Under the pieces are notes generated by a model, which saw only the letters and a list, made by a program, of their open reading frames with translations, made no database searches and had not been told where the DNA came from. A program made the translations under genes and the position numbers. DNA of 34,777 nt from a virus: positions 1 through 34,777 of the IMG/VR virus record IMGVR_UViG_3300030098_006174; one strand, 5' to 3'. Of the stretch, positions 14,051 through 22,139 are shown piece by piece. The stretch's first letter is position 1. Every line of letters starts with the position of its first letter.

Positions 14051-16119
14051 TAACTAATTCCTATATCTTCTCCTCTACGGAGAGCTTCTTTAATTTTTGG
14101 GATAGCTTCATCAACAATAAAGTCTTCAGATAAGACATTACCTTCAAATACAATATTTACATTGCTGCTTCCACCACCTTGATTAATTCTATTTAATGTT
14201 TCTATACCAACAGATTCAACACCTTGTCTACTTACAACAAACTCACCTGCTTCAGCTTCTATCATAGTTCCACCTTGAGAATGTCTTCTGCCTCCAATAA
14301 GTCCACCTTGTTCCATCCTAGGAGGTTTTTGAGATGCTATCATCGCAATTTGTGCAGCCCCTAACGCTTTAAAGAAAGGAATCCAACCAGCTCCAAATAT
14401 ACCTGTTTGTGCCTGTGCTTTCATTATAGCCGCAGCAGTATCCTGAACAACACTAGCTATATTCAATGCTTGTTCCATTCTAAAGGCTGCAACTCTTATT
14501 TTGTTAGCTTTTGCTCTTTCAGCCGCTTTCTTTTTTTCAGCTCTATCTCTTATTTTTTCTTCTTCTTTAGCCTGTTGAAATGCACTTAGCTTTTGGAATC
14601 TTCTACTCTTTTTAAGAGTATTTATATCATGATTCATCACTTTGTCTATGGCTGCTATTCTCTTATTTGCAGAAGCTTCAGCCATTCCTGCAATTTGCCC
14701 AAAAACATTTGCAACCTCTTGTGCCATTTGCTGATAACTATCTATAGTTTCTGTTGTAATCTGTGTTTCTAATACATGCTGTTGTCTTAACAAGTCAAAG
14801 TATCGAGTCCTTTCTTTTGCTGTTAAGCCTATAGCATCTGCTTTCTTAGCTTCTAATTCTGCTAATTCAAACTCAACCCCTATAAGTTGCAATGAAGCCC
14901 CACTAACCCCTTGCAAAGTTGCTTGATATAATCTAAAAGCTTTTTCATTAGCAATAACATCTGCCATTGTATCATCAGCAGCCCCTCCAAGGTCTTCTAA
15001 TGATTTTTTAGTAGCATCTATTTCTTTTTGAAGGTCGCTAAGGTCATCTCCAAATATATTAGTATGCCTAGATAGAAGCTCTACAGCAGCGACAGCAGCT
15101 AACATAACTAGAAGCATAACCTTATTTGCTTTTATAAATGCTAAGGTAGCTTTAGATGCAGCTGTAACTGCTCCTGAGAAAACAACATAGGTAGTCGCAA
15201 CTGCTGCTACAGCTGTTCCATAAGCTCTCATTCTTTCAGAGTCTAAATGTTCAGATAAAAATATTACAGAATTAGCTAAAAGTCTAACAACAGGCTCTAA
15301 AGCTTCCCCTAATTCAACTCTCATATTAGCAGCAGAAGCCTCCATAGCCTCTATTTTTTGTTGAGTGCTTATATATTCATCACCCAATTCATCAACCATT
15401 TGCTTTGATATTCTTAAAACTTCTTGGTTGAAAGCTTCTTTCTTTTGTGCATCTGTTAAAGAATTAGCAGATAAATCTAATTTATCAGCATATCTATCAT
15501 AAGCATCTTGAGATTTTACTACAATTCCCAAATTATCTAACATGAGTTTTGATTGTCTTCCCATACCAGTAACAAGAGATTCTATCGATTTTACTGTATC
15601 TACGCCTAAAGCTTGTCCTAATCTTTGTGCTGTATCAAATAATTGTGCCATTTCATCATCAGATTTAACAACGCCAAGCATTACAGCATTATTTGATTGC
15701 TTCATCAACTCAAAATTATTAACAGTATTATTAGTTGCTGCTTTAAGCTTATCTAAAGATTCAGCACTTCCTCCAATAGAACGGGAAAGACTGTCAAATC
15801 CTCTGGCAACACCTTCTGTTTTAGCAAATTCTTTGGTTAAATCTATAAGCCCTTTTGTTATAAGACCCATAGCAAATGAGGCTAGAAGCATTTTAGACCT
15901 GAGTGTAGCAAATGAATTTGATTGAAGACGATTGGTTGTTGTTGTAAACATGCCAGTCTTATTGTATGCCATTCCAGCTTTTGTTGCTTGTTTTTGAGCT
16001 GTAACAAAGGCTTTTTGCCCTTTAGTAAGCTTTACATTGGCTAGATGGAGGTCTTCAAGGGTTTTTTTAAGTGCTCCTGCACCTTTAGCACTAAATTGTA
16101 TGGTTAATTTTTCAGCCAT
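14050..16119 (-). CDS. Tape measure protein, 689 aa
   Basis: Features of the family are present: MAEKLTIQFSAKGAGALKKTL start, long helical regions, hydrophobic segments around residues 75-100 and 300-345 (AVAAVATTYVVFSGAVTAAS, MLLVMLAAVAAVELL), and a Lys/Glu/Ala coiled-coil stretch near 500-560. The C-terminus has GGLIGGRRHSQGG and AEAGEFVVSR, typical of phage tape measures. It sets tail length; by the usual proportionality 689 residues suggests a tail near 100 nm (inference). It sits between the chaperone genes and the tip protein, the standard order, and shares its terminal base with both neighbours. Confidence 0.9.
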   Translation of the reverse strand: MAEKLTIQFSAKGAGALKKTLEDLHLANVKLTKGQKAFVTAQKQATKAGMAYNKTGMFTTTTNRLQSNSFATLRSKMLLASFAMGLITKGLIDLTKEFAKTEGVARGFDSLSRSIGGSAESLDKLKAATNNTVNNFELMKQSNNAVMLGVVKSDDEMAQLFDTAQRLGQALGVDTVKSIESLVTGMGRQSKLMLDNLGIVVKSQDAYDRYADKLDLSANSLTDAQKKEAFNQEVLRISKQMVDELGDEYISTQQKIEAMEASAANMRVELGEALEPVVRLLANSVIFLSEHLDSERMRAYGTAVAAVATTYVVFSGAVTAASKATLAFIKANKVMLLVMLAAVAAVELLSRHTNIFGDDLSDLQKEIDATKKSLEDLGGAADDTMADVIANEKAFRLYQATLQGVSGASLQLIGVEFELAELEAKKADAIGLTAKERTRYFDLLRQQHVLETQITTETIDSYQQMAQEVANVFGQIAGMAEASANKRIAAIDKVMNHDINTLKKSRRFQKLSAFQQAKEEEKIRDRAEKKKAAERAKANKIRVAAFRMEQALNIASVVQDTAAAIMKAQAQTGIFGAGWIPFFKALGAAQIAMIASQKPPRMEQGGLIGGRRHSQGGTMIEAEAGEFVVSRQGVESVGIETLNRINQGGGSSNVNIVFEGNVLSEDFIVDEAIPKIKEALRRGEDIGIS

Positions 16120-16583
16120 TATTTATCCTTAGCTTTCTTTATTTCTCTTGATTCTAGTTTAGCTAGGTACTTTCTTATTAAAAATGCTTTTTCAACCCAA
16201 AGGCAGGGTTGGTTATTATAGCCTCCTTCATAGGGAGGAACATTAAACTTTTCACAGTATAAATACCTTTGCACATCTTTCTGTATATCTTTGTCAAATA
16301 AAATATTTCTACATGCAAAAAAAGACATCTGACTTACTACAGACTCAGATATATCAAAACTTTTATCATTTACCTCATTAAATTCTTTTGTTTCCTCTAT
16401 AATCAGGTCTATAACTTTAAAGACATCCTCATCAGACTTAAATTCCCAAGTTTCCCTTTTTCCATCTATCATTACGGGAAGTTGGGCTTTATAAGGATAA
16501 GCTTCGTAAGAACAGCCTCCACAACCATCATTTAAAACATTAAATGCTATTTGGAGGCTTTGCCTTCCCCCAGATTCATACAC
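16119..16583 (-). CDS. Tail assembly chaperone extension (gpT-like), read by -1 frameshift
   Basis: This frame overlaps the end of the upstream chaperone gene by 37 bases and is in the -1 frame relative to it. The in-frame start is only a GTG with no ribosome binding site, so it is best read as the second half of a gpGT-type fusion, as in lambda and many siphophages. The product contains a Cys cluster (GCGGCSYEAYPYKAQLPV) and is otherwise helical with a basic end. The tape measure gene follows directly, the standard position for this pair. Confidence 0.75.
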   Translation of the reverse strand: MYESGGRQSLQIAFNVLNDGCGGCSYEAYPYKAQLPVMIDGKRETWEFKSDEDVFKVIDLIIEETKEFNEVNDKSFDISESVVSQMSFFACRNILFDKDIQKDVQRYLYCEKFNVPPYEGGYNNQPCLWVEKAFLIRKYLAKLESREIKKAKDK

Positions 16584-16825
16584 TCCGATTGAATTTTAGT
16601 AAATATCTCTGACTTATCTTGAAAGCTTAAAGTCTTTATAAATTTATCAGAAGTATCACCATCAACTCCAATCCTTATAAACTTAGTCATAGTTGAGTGC
16701 ATCATAGAAACCTTTAGGTTATCGCCCTCACCTTCCCAAGTTACTGAATCTAAAAGTTCATCTCTTTCGTCTATGGATAACTCTTTTAGTTGTACTTCTT
16801 TACCTGATTCTAATTTAACTTTCAT
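16547..16825 (-). CDS. Tail assembly chaperone (gpG-like), 92 aa
   Basis: The product begins MKVKLESGKEVQLKELS, the typical opening of small siphophage tail chaperones, followed by a helical acidic domain (SIDERDELLDSV). It lies between the tail tube and the tape measure and ends inside the overlapping -1 frame. gpG-type proteins coat the tape measure during tail assembly, and a minority of ribosomes shift frame to make the longer gpGT. The ribosome binding site AGAAGGGGCAAG lies upstream. Confidence 0.8.
   Translation of the reverse strand: MKVKLESGKEVQLKELSIDERDELLDSVTWEGEGDNLKVSMMHSTMTKFIRIGVDGDTSDKFIKTLSFQDKSEIFTKIQSECMNLGEGKASK
16565..16571 (-). other. Candidate -1 frameshift site GGGGGAA
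   Basis: In the 37-base overlap the minus strand reads CTG GGG GAA GGC in the gpG-like frame. The GGG codon can re-pair perfectly one base back, but GAA onto GGA mismatches at the second base, so it is not a canonical X XXY YYZ heptamer. It is the only run in the window between the upstream -1-frame stop and the zero-frame stop that looks slippery. Confidence 0.5.
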
Positions 16826-16852
16826 ACTACTTGCCCCTTCTTAGTTTATATA

Positions 16853-17851
16853 TTAATCACTTAAATCTATTTCCAATAACGCATCTGTGCCATCATCAAC
16901 AGCTTTAATCGAAACATCAAGCATCATTATATCACCTTCTGAATATGCTACATTTGTTAATACACCATTAGCTGTATCTACACCAAAATTACCATCATTT
17001 GCAATAATAAATGCGTTTTCTGCTATTGCAGCAGTTTGAGTGTCAAATGAGTTTACAAAACCTTTAGTTTCCGCATCGTATTTAACTTGACAGTCATGAG
17101 TTACCGAACATTCTGCCCCTCTAGCTACAGCCTGATAACCTGTTGATGATATACCTGTAAATACAGCAGGATAATCAATCGTTGTAGTAAAGCTATTCAA
17201 CATTGCATCCTTATTATATATCTTTGTTACTGAAGCAGAACCTAAAGTTGTAGTAGTGGTATTTGCATAAGCAGTTATTGTAGGATTTGCAGTAGAAGCA
17301 AGGTCAGGCGTTTTGCCTGTTTGCAGGGTAGCAGACCATTTATATCTTCCACCCTCTGTTCCAGCATCAGCCGAAATTGAAAAGTTAGTAACCACACAAC
17401 CGAAAAGTTCCAATCCTGTTTGATTACTAACATCTGATGGTTGCAAAACTACAGTCAAAGATGATGCGTTATTTGTTACTGCAGCTCCATATAATTGAGA
17501 TACTATTTTATGTCCAGCTGCAATAGTTTGGTTTGTATCATCTGCTTGTGCAGCCCCACAAATATTAGCTACAAGTAATCTATGACCTACGTCATCGTGC
17601 AGCGTACCTGAAAGCGATAACTCTACTACTCTCATCTTATTATCTTGAAAAAAATCTTCATCCTTCAGAGTATGTCCAACACCACTTCTAACATCCATTG
17701 CCTGCGTAATATTAAGTGATGGAAATGATATTGAGTCTACATCTAATTGATACATCGTTGTTCCTATCCCTGTTGCCCCTGCATTGGTTGCATCCGATAC
17801 GACTGCTGCCTTCCATTCTTTAGGGGAAAATGTATGTGCCGATGTTGCCAT
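16853..17851 (-). CDS. Major tail (tube) protein, 332 aa
   Basis: A beta-rich, Thr/Ser/Ala-rich protein, beginning MATSAHTFSPKEWKAAVV, with MYQLDVDSISFPSLNITQ and VELSLSGTLHD typical of tube proteins. It lies immediately upstream of the tail chaperones and tape measure, the invariant position of the tail tube gene in siphophages. The length suits a tube subunit with an extra surface domain, probably the GATGIG and NTTTTTLGSASVT regions. No signal peptide. It shares a base with the upstream small gene. Confidence 0.8.
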   Translation of the reverse strand: MATSAHTFSPKEWKAAVVSDATNAGATGIGTTMYQLDVDSISFPSLNITQAMDVRSGVGHTLKDEDFFQDNKMRVVELSLSGTLHDDVGHRLLVANICGAAQADDTNQTIAAGHKIVSQLYGAAVTNNASSLTVVLQPSDVSNQTGLELFGCVVTNFSISADAGTEGGRYKWSATLQTGKTPDLASTANPTITAYANTTTTTLGSASVTKIYNKDAMLNSFTTTIDYPAVFTGISSTGYQAVARGAECSVTHDCQVKYDAETKGFVNSFDTQTAAIAENAFIIANDGNFGVDTANGVLTNVAYSEGDIMMLDVSIKAVDDGTDALLEIDLSD

Positions 17852-18048
17852 TATTTACTTCCTCCTTCTTTCTTTTCCTTTGGTTTTGATGCTGACCCCA
17901 CAACATCTATATTGTCTTCTATTAATTTAGGTACTGAACTAACCTCTATTGATTTCCCTGCGTTTAAATCATCCCAATTTGCCTTGGTGCATCCGCAAGA
18001 TTTCCAATTATTTGGTAGCACAACTCCTCTTTTAAGCTTTATTTTCAT
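17851..18048 (-). CDS. Small structural-region protein, 65 aa
   Basis: It begins MKIKLKRGVVLPNNWKSCG and ends with a Lys-rich tail (SKPKEKKEGGSK). Small proteins with a charged tail sit between the tail terminator and tube genes in many siphophages without an assigned role. AAAGGAGATAAA precedes the ATG. CGC near residue 18 could bind metal but is isolated. Function unknown. Confidence 0.6.
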   Translation of the reverse strand: MKIKLKRGVVLPNNWKSCGCTKANWDDLNAGKSIEVSSVPKLIEDNIDVVGSASKPKEKKEGGSK

Positions 18049-18058
18049 TTTATCTCCT

Positions 18059-18511
18059 TTAACCTACATTACCTAAATGTTGGCATTTATATTCCCATAA
18101 TACCACATAAACGCCCGATTCTTCATCTGCATTTAGTTCTGTAGATTCAAATCTGCAGTTAAATGCATTGCTATTATCTGCGTCTGAACCTTTATCTAAA
18201 GTCATCGCAACATTATCATGTATTAATGCTTCTATTCTTGAAACTTGTCTTAAGATATGGTCTAAAGCAGTTTCATTAACATTAGCCTCATTAAATATAA
18301 ATCTTACCTGTACGGAAAATTCTCTTGTTTCAGAGCTAGCATTGTACTCAGATAAAACACTACCAGTAGGTGTAAGTTGAATAGCTTGATTTACACCTGC
18401 GGGTATAGAATTACCTTTATAAACAGGTAGAGCACCTTTAAATTCAGACTCAAGGATGCTCTCCAACTTATCTAAAATATTCTTAAAATTGTTTGTAAAA
18501 GTTACTGCCAT
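18059..18511 (-). CDS. Tail completion/terminator-like protein, 150 aa
   Basis: The protein lies between the head-tail connector and the tail tube, where tail terminator proteins (gpU class) are encoded. It begins MAVTFTNNFKNILDKLESIL, has an amphipathic N-terminal helix, and then beta strands with REFSVQVRFIF and GVYVVLWEYKCQHL, an alpha/beta pattern fitting the terminator fold. Size (150) suits. Assignment rests mostly on order and pattern. Confidence 0.6.
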   Translation of the reverse strand: MAVTFTNNFKNILDKLESILESEFKGALPVYKGNSIPAGVNQAIQLTPTGSVLSEYNASSETREFSVQVRFIFNEANVNETALDHILRQVSRIEALIHDNVAMTLDKGSDADNSNAFNCRFESTELNADEESGVYVVLWEYKCQHLGNVG

Positions 18512-18533
18512 TTTTTAAAATTTCCAAATTTGA

Positions 18534-19523
18534 TTAAGTGTTGTATCCTAGCTTCTTTTTTCCTTTACCAATACCTATTCCGCCTCTAGTCATTCTAACA
18601 GAGTTTATAGTAGAATTATCTACTTCCTCTTGCCATCCTGCTACCTCAATTTCCCATTCATTGTTTGCTGTTGCAACACTATCATCAGCACTTCCGCCAA
18701 ATCTTATTTGAAGCCCTCCTGCTAGAGGTTGATAATCCCCATTAATCTTTTCTGCAGTTACAACTTGATTGTTTTTTAGGTCATCTGAATCTTTTGTCCA
18801 TACAGAATAAGTTGCTGTACCTAATTCTCCACCCCCAATAATCTTAACTTTTAATAAATCCCAAGAGCCTGACCATCTGCCTCTTGTATCTACAGGTCTT
18901 ATGCTTCCTGATGTATAAGTAACATCTCTTACGACACCTTTTGATGAGTCCCCTGTTGTCTGCCATGATAGTGCTGCTCCTCCTTTATTTAAAGCATCTA
19001 TATTTCCCATTGCATCTTCCATCAACGCTGTTGCGACTTCTGATGTTGGGTCATGACTCCTGATTAGGAATGTTGCTGCTATCAAAGCAGTTGTTCTAAC
19101 TATAATATAATCATAGTTACCTTCTTTGTCTTTTAATTGTTCTTTAGGCAGGTTTGGGTCAAGTTTAGCATCTAGGTAACGACTTGCATTAGCTGTAATT
19201 CTTGTAATTAATGCAGAAAATTCTTCTCCTGCTTCCATTAGTTTGTCATTTGGGTCGCTTGCTGAATAATAATAAGTTATATCTTCAGCCGAATTATAAA
19301 ACCATTCTCCTTCAACATTTAAATCAGTATGTGCAGATTGAGCTGCTCCTAAATCCTCACCATCAGCAAATAGTTGAGTTGTTAAGCCACTATTATGTGC
19401 AGCATATTTATTTGTTGTTACTTCTTTCCACCCATATAAAGCTCTTTTATTATCAAATGAATCTACCTGAGGAAATACATCCTTTAATTGTCTATGCGTA
19501 CAATATGTTGGTGCTGTTGCCAT
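18534..19523 (-). CDS. Head-tail connector/adaptor protein (gp6-like) with C-terminal extension, 329 aa
   Basis: The start MATAPTYCTHRQLKDVFPQV matches the YCTRxDLxxxFP opening of phage head-tail adaptors. The all-helical core near residues 95-170 includes LITRITANASRYLDAKLD and RTTALIAATFLI. From about 200 on there is a beta-rich extra domain (LLKVKIIGGG ... YSVWTKD) not usual in the family and possibly exposed on the neck. It ends GKGKKKLGYNT. The arrangement, adaptor then tail terminator then tube, supports the call. Confidence 0.65.
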   Translation of the reverse strand: MATAPTYCTHRQLKDVFPQVDSFDNKRALYGWKEVTTNKYAAHNSGLTTQLFADGEDLGAAQSAHTDLNVEGEWFYNSAEDITYYYSASDPNDKLMEAGEEFSALITRITANASRYLDAKLDPNLPKEQLKDKEGNYDYIIVRTTALIAATFLIRSHDPTSEVATALMEDAMGNIDALNKGGAALSWQTTGDSSKGVVRDVTYTSGSIRPVDTRGRWSGSWDLLKVKIIGGGELGTATYSVWTKDSDDLKNNQVVTAEKINGDYQPLAGGLQIRFGGSADDSVATANNEWEIEVAGWQEEVDNSTINSVRMTRGGIGIGKGKKKLGYNT

Positions 19524-19598
19524 CTATCTTTTCCTCGCTTTCTTGACCTTGCTTTTTTTCTTAGTTTTTTTATATTTCTTTGATTTCTTATAAGGCAT
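19524..19598 (-). CDS. Very basic micropeptide, 24 aa
   Basis: ATG at 19598 (minus) follows TAGGAGTAATT, a good ribosome binding site. The product begins MPYKKSKKYKKTKKKS and about 17 of its 24 residues are Lys or Arg. It sits inside the structural run between a large virion protein and the connector, with a stop directly before the connector ATG. A DNA-binding, protamine-like peptide packed with the genome or a neck charge plug is possible; this is speculative. Confidence 0.5.
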   Translation of the reverse strand: MPYKKSKKYKKTKKKSKVKKARKR

Positions 19599-19606
19599 AA
19601 TTACTC

Positions 19607-21154
19607 CTAATTATAAGCTAATACTTTAACTGATGTATTTAACTTAGGGTTAACAGACCTTGCCCCTATAGACTGAATTGTATTCTTTCCTGATGCTGTG
19701 CTAGAATTAACTCCTCCTGCATGTGCAGACTTATGTATTAAGTTTACTACAAACTCTGCATCTGGTAATGCTGTAAAGTTTATTTCACCTGTTTCATAAT
19801 TAACTCTACCACTTCCAAATCCTAATAAATTACCCATACCATCATCATACATAAAAGCAGCTTTATTAGGTCTTGCATCATAAGTTGTTTTATCATAAAT
19901 AGTATCATCTGGAAGTTTAGCAGCAACCGCAGCTTCAACATTCGCAATGGCAGGTATTCTACCAACACCAAAAGGAGTTGTTCCTGCTCCTGGAGCAGCT
20001 AATAATATAGCAGAACCTGAAAGATGCGAACCTGATGTAAATCTTATATCTCCATTAACAATAGAAACTGTTACTTTCTTTTCAAATAAATTTCCTGCTG
20101 TATAGAATTGAGCATCTAAGGCATCCTGCACCTTAGCTATGATGCCATTAGAACCACCAAATCTAACATTTGATGAATCTGTCGTGAAAGCAAGATTTAC
20201 AAATGTAGAACCACCATCAACAGTAATATTAAATTGATATGTTGTTGAAGCAGCTAAACCTGAATTTGTATTAGAACTAACCCCAGACATTCCTAATTCT
20301 TGATAGCCTGCACTATAAAATTTAATAGCTATAGAACCAGGCTGTATTCCGTCTGAAATTGCATCTCCTGTTCTTCCATATCCAAAGAAGTTTTTTGCTC
20401 TAAAATTGCCATTCTCGTTTGTCTGAGCTACAGAATATTTATCAAAATCATTATACATATTAAAAAATGGTAATCTAATAGCTACATCGTCTGCATGTGT
20501 TGCTGCGGTAGAACCAAACATACCTCTTTTAATTGTGCAGGTACTATTAGCTAAGTCAGCACCTGTTCCAACAGCAGTAACTTCGCATATTTCATTTTCT
20601 ATCCTAATTAAATCACCTACTTTAAAGTATTTTGAATGACCATTCTCTAAATTTAAAGTTGTATGTGTAGCATCAGAACCCATTGTAGCTGATGTAGCAT
20701 GGTCTAAATCTGCTCCACTATCAACATACATATTTGAATCAGGAGCAGTATTTGAAATCTCTGTAGCGTTAGCCGCAGAAGCATCTGTGTTATAGCCTAT
20801 AAGTCTTCCATGTGGCAAATAAAAGAAATCTCCTGCAGGTAAAATCATTGTAGCATATCTATCAACAGTTGCACCGCCTCCAGTATCTACTGAATTACCA
20901 TCATCAACATTGGAATTATTTTTCCATTCTTGATATTTAAACTGTATCTCTGCTGGAACATCACCTTCATTATAAACACAAAAGGCTTTTATAGAAGGAA
21001 CTGTTGCAGTCCCTTTCGTATCACTAACAGATAATATGTTTATAAAGCCATCTGTATTATCAACTTCTTGAGAATTTTCAAAGACTTGATTATAAGCCTT
21101 ATTCTTTCTAAAGATTTTTCCATCTAATCCTAAATTTACACTTACATTTGCCAT
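19607..21154 (-). CDS. Structural protein, probably virion surface, 515 aa
   Basis: The product begins MANVSVNLGLDGKIFRKNKA and is Gly/Ser/Thr/Asp/Asn-rich with repeated beta strands (VCEVTAVGT-like and GGSTFVNLAFT patterns) and no membrane segment. It lies between a fibre-like gene and the head-tail connector in the structural operon, so it is probably a virion protein of the head surface or tail. Ser-rich loops and a lack of catalytic motifs argue against an enzyme. Family not recognised. Confidence 0.6.
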   Translation of the reverse strand: MANVSVNLGLDGKIFRKNKAYNQVFENSQEVDNTDGFINILSVSDTKGTATVPSIKAFCVYNEGDVPAEIQFKYQEWKNNSNVDDGNSVDTGGGATVDRYATMILPAGDFFYLPHGRLIGYNTDASAANATEISNTAPDSNMYVDSGADLDHATSATMGSDATHTTLNLENGHSKYFKVGDLIRIENEICEVTAVGTGADLANSTCTIKRGMFGSTAATHADDVAIRLPFFNMYNDFDKYSVAQTNENGNFRAKNFFGYGRTGDAISDGIQPGSIAIKFYSAGYQELGMSGVSSNTNSGLAASTTYQFNITVDGGSTFVNLAFTTDSSNVRFGGSNGIIAKVQDALDAQFYTAGNLFEKKVTVSIVNGDIRFTSGSHLSGSAILLAAPGAGTTPFGVGRIPAIANVEAAVAAKLPDDTIYDKTTYDARPNKAAFMYDDGMGNLLGFGSGRVNYETGEINFTALPDAEFVVNLIHKSAHAGGVNSSTASGKNTIQSIGARSVNPKLNTSVKVLAYN

Positions 21155-21165
21155 CGCTACTCCTT

Positions 21166-21981
21166 TTACCTTAAATGATATTTTACACTTAGTTGGATAG
21201 ACACATCATCTGTACTTCCAACATTTTCTACAAACGCAACAATAACTTTTCCACTATTAACATTTGCAGTATTAATTGTTAATGTCCCATTAGAAGCCCT
21301 ATCATCTCCAATAGTTATAGGACTTAAACTATCTGAGGCTGAACCTGTCTGAGCTAATACTGCCCCACTTGATAAATCTCCTGCTGTAGAACCCGAACCT
21401 GTAACTAAAGAATAAGACATTAAATGAATATTAGCAGTAGTAGAACCATCTGCTGTCATAATATAGCTTATCTGGTCTAATGTTATATTAGATTGAAGTA
21501 GCCAAATGACAGGAGAATAATATCTAGCTGCAGATGCAACAGTTAAAGAAGTAACAGGGTTAGCTCCACTTCCACCCCAAGCCCCACCATTTATAGCTCC
21601 AGTTCCCCATACAGCACTATCATACATAATAGGCGTAGATAATAAAGCATAATGATTCCCAGCAGCAGAGCTTATATCAAATTGCCCAAATGTTTTAAAC
21701 TGAGTATTTGCAGTATGCTGTCCTATTCCAAGCTTAACTAAATCATTAGTAGAGTCAACTGAAACTAAAGCATTTCCATCAGCATCATAAATTACTGTAT
21801 TTGTTGTTGAGTCAGCACTTGGCTGAACCTTAGCATTTCTATTAGATAGGTATAATGATGAAGCATCACCATCCCCACACTTTATCTGCTTAATTGTTGT
21901 AGATAACCCACTATTTGAGTTATCTGTATGTAAGATGTCTTTATAAACATCTTTTATAGACCTTCCTGTAAATGAAGCCAT
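21166..21981 (-). CDS. Fibre- or head-decoration-like structural protein, 271 aa
   Basis: The N-terminal half has GRSIKDVYKDILHTDNSNS and an NTVIYDADGNALVSV repeat-like segment; the second half is a Gly/Ser/Ala-rich beta region (GTGAINGGAWGGSG, SYSLVTGSGS). Such modules are common in phage appendage proteins. It shares one base with the upstream microprotein. Receptor binding cannot be shown from the sequence; the structural role is inferred from composition and position. Confidence 0.6.
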   Translation of the reverse strand: MASFTGRSIKDVYKDILHTDNSNSGLSTTIKQIKCGDGDASSLYLSNRNAKVQPSADSTTNTVIYDADGNALVSVDSTNDLVKLGIGQHTANTQFKTFGQFDISSAAGNHYALLSTPIMYDSAVWGTGAINGGAWGGSGANPVTSLTVASAARYYSPVIWLLQSNITLDQISYIMTADGSTTANIHLMSYSLVTGSGSTAGDLSSGAVLAQTGSASDSLSPITIGDDRASNGTLTINTANVNSGKVIVAFVENVGSTDDVSIQLSVKYHLR

Positions 21982-22121
21982 TATTTATCCTTTTCTTTCT
22001 CCTTAGGCTTTTCTTGTTTAGCCTTTAAAAATTTTATAACACCTACACATTCTATATATGCTTGTTTATAAGCCTCTGCTCTATTTTCTAATTCTTGTAT
22101 TTCTTTTTCTATATTTTCCAT
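21981..22121 (-). CDS. Small charged coiled-coil protein, 46 aa
   Basis: ATG follows AAGGGGCAAATAAC. The product begins MENIEKEIQELENRAEAYK, a heptad-patterned helix, and ends with alternating Lys/Glu (KEKEKDK). It lies between two appendage genes and shares one base with the downstream gene. A chaperone for a fibre protein is one possible role. Function unknown. Confidence 0.6.
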   Translation of the reverse strand: MENIEKEIQELENRAEAYKQAYIECVGVIKFLKAKQEKPKEKEKDK

Positions 22122-22139
22122 GTTATTTGCCCCTTATTA

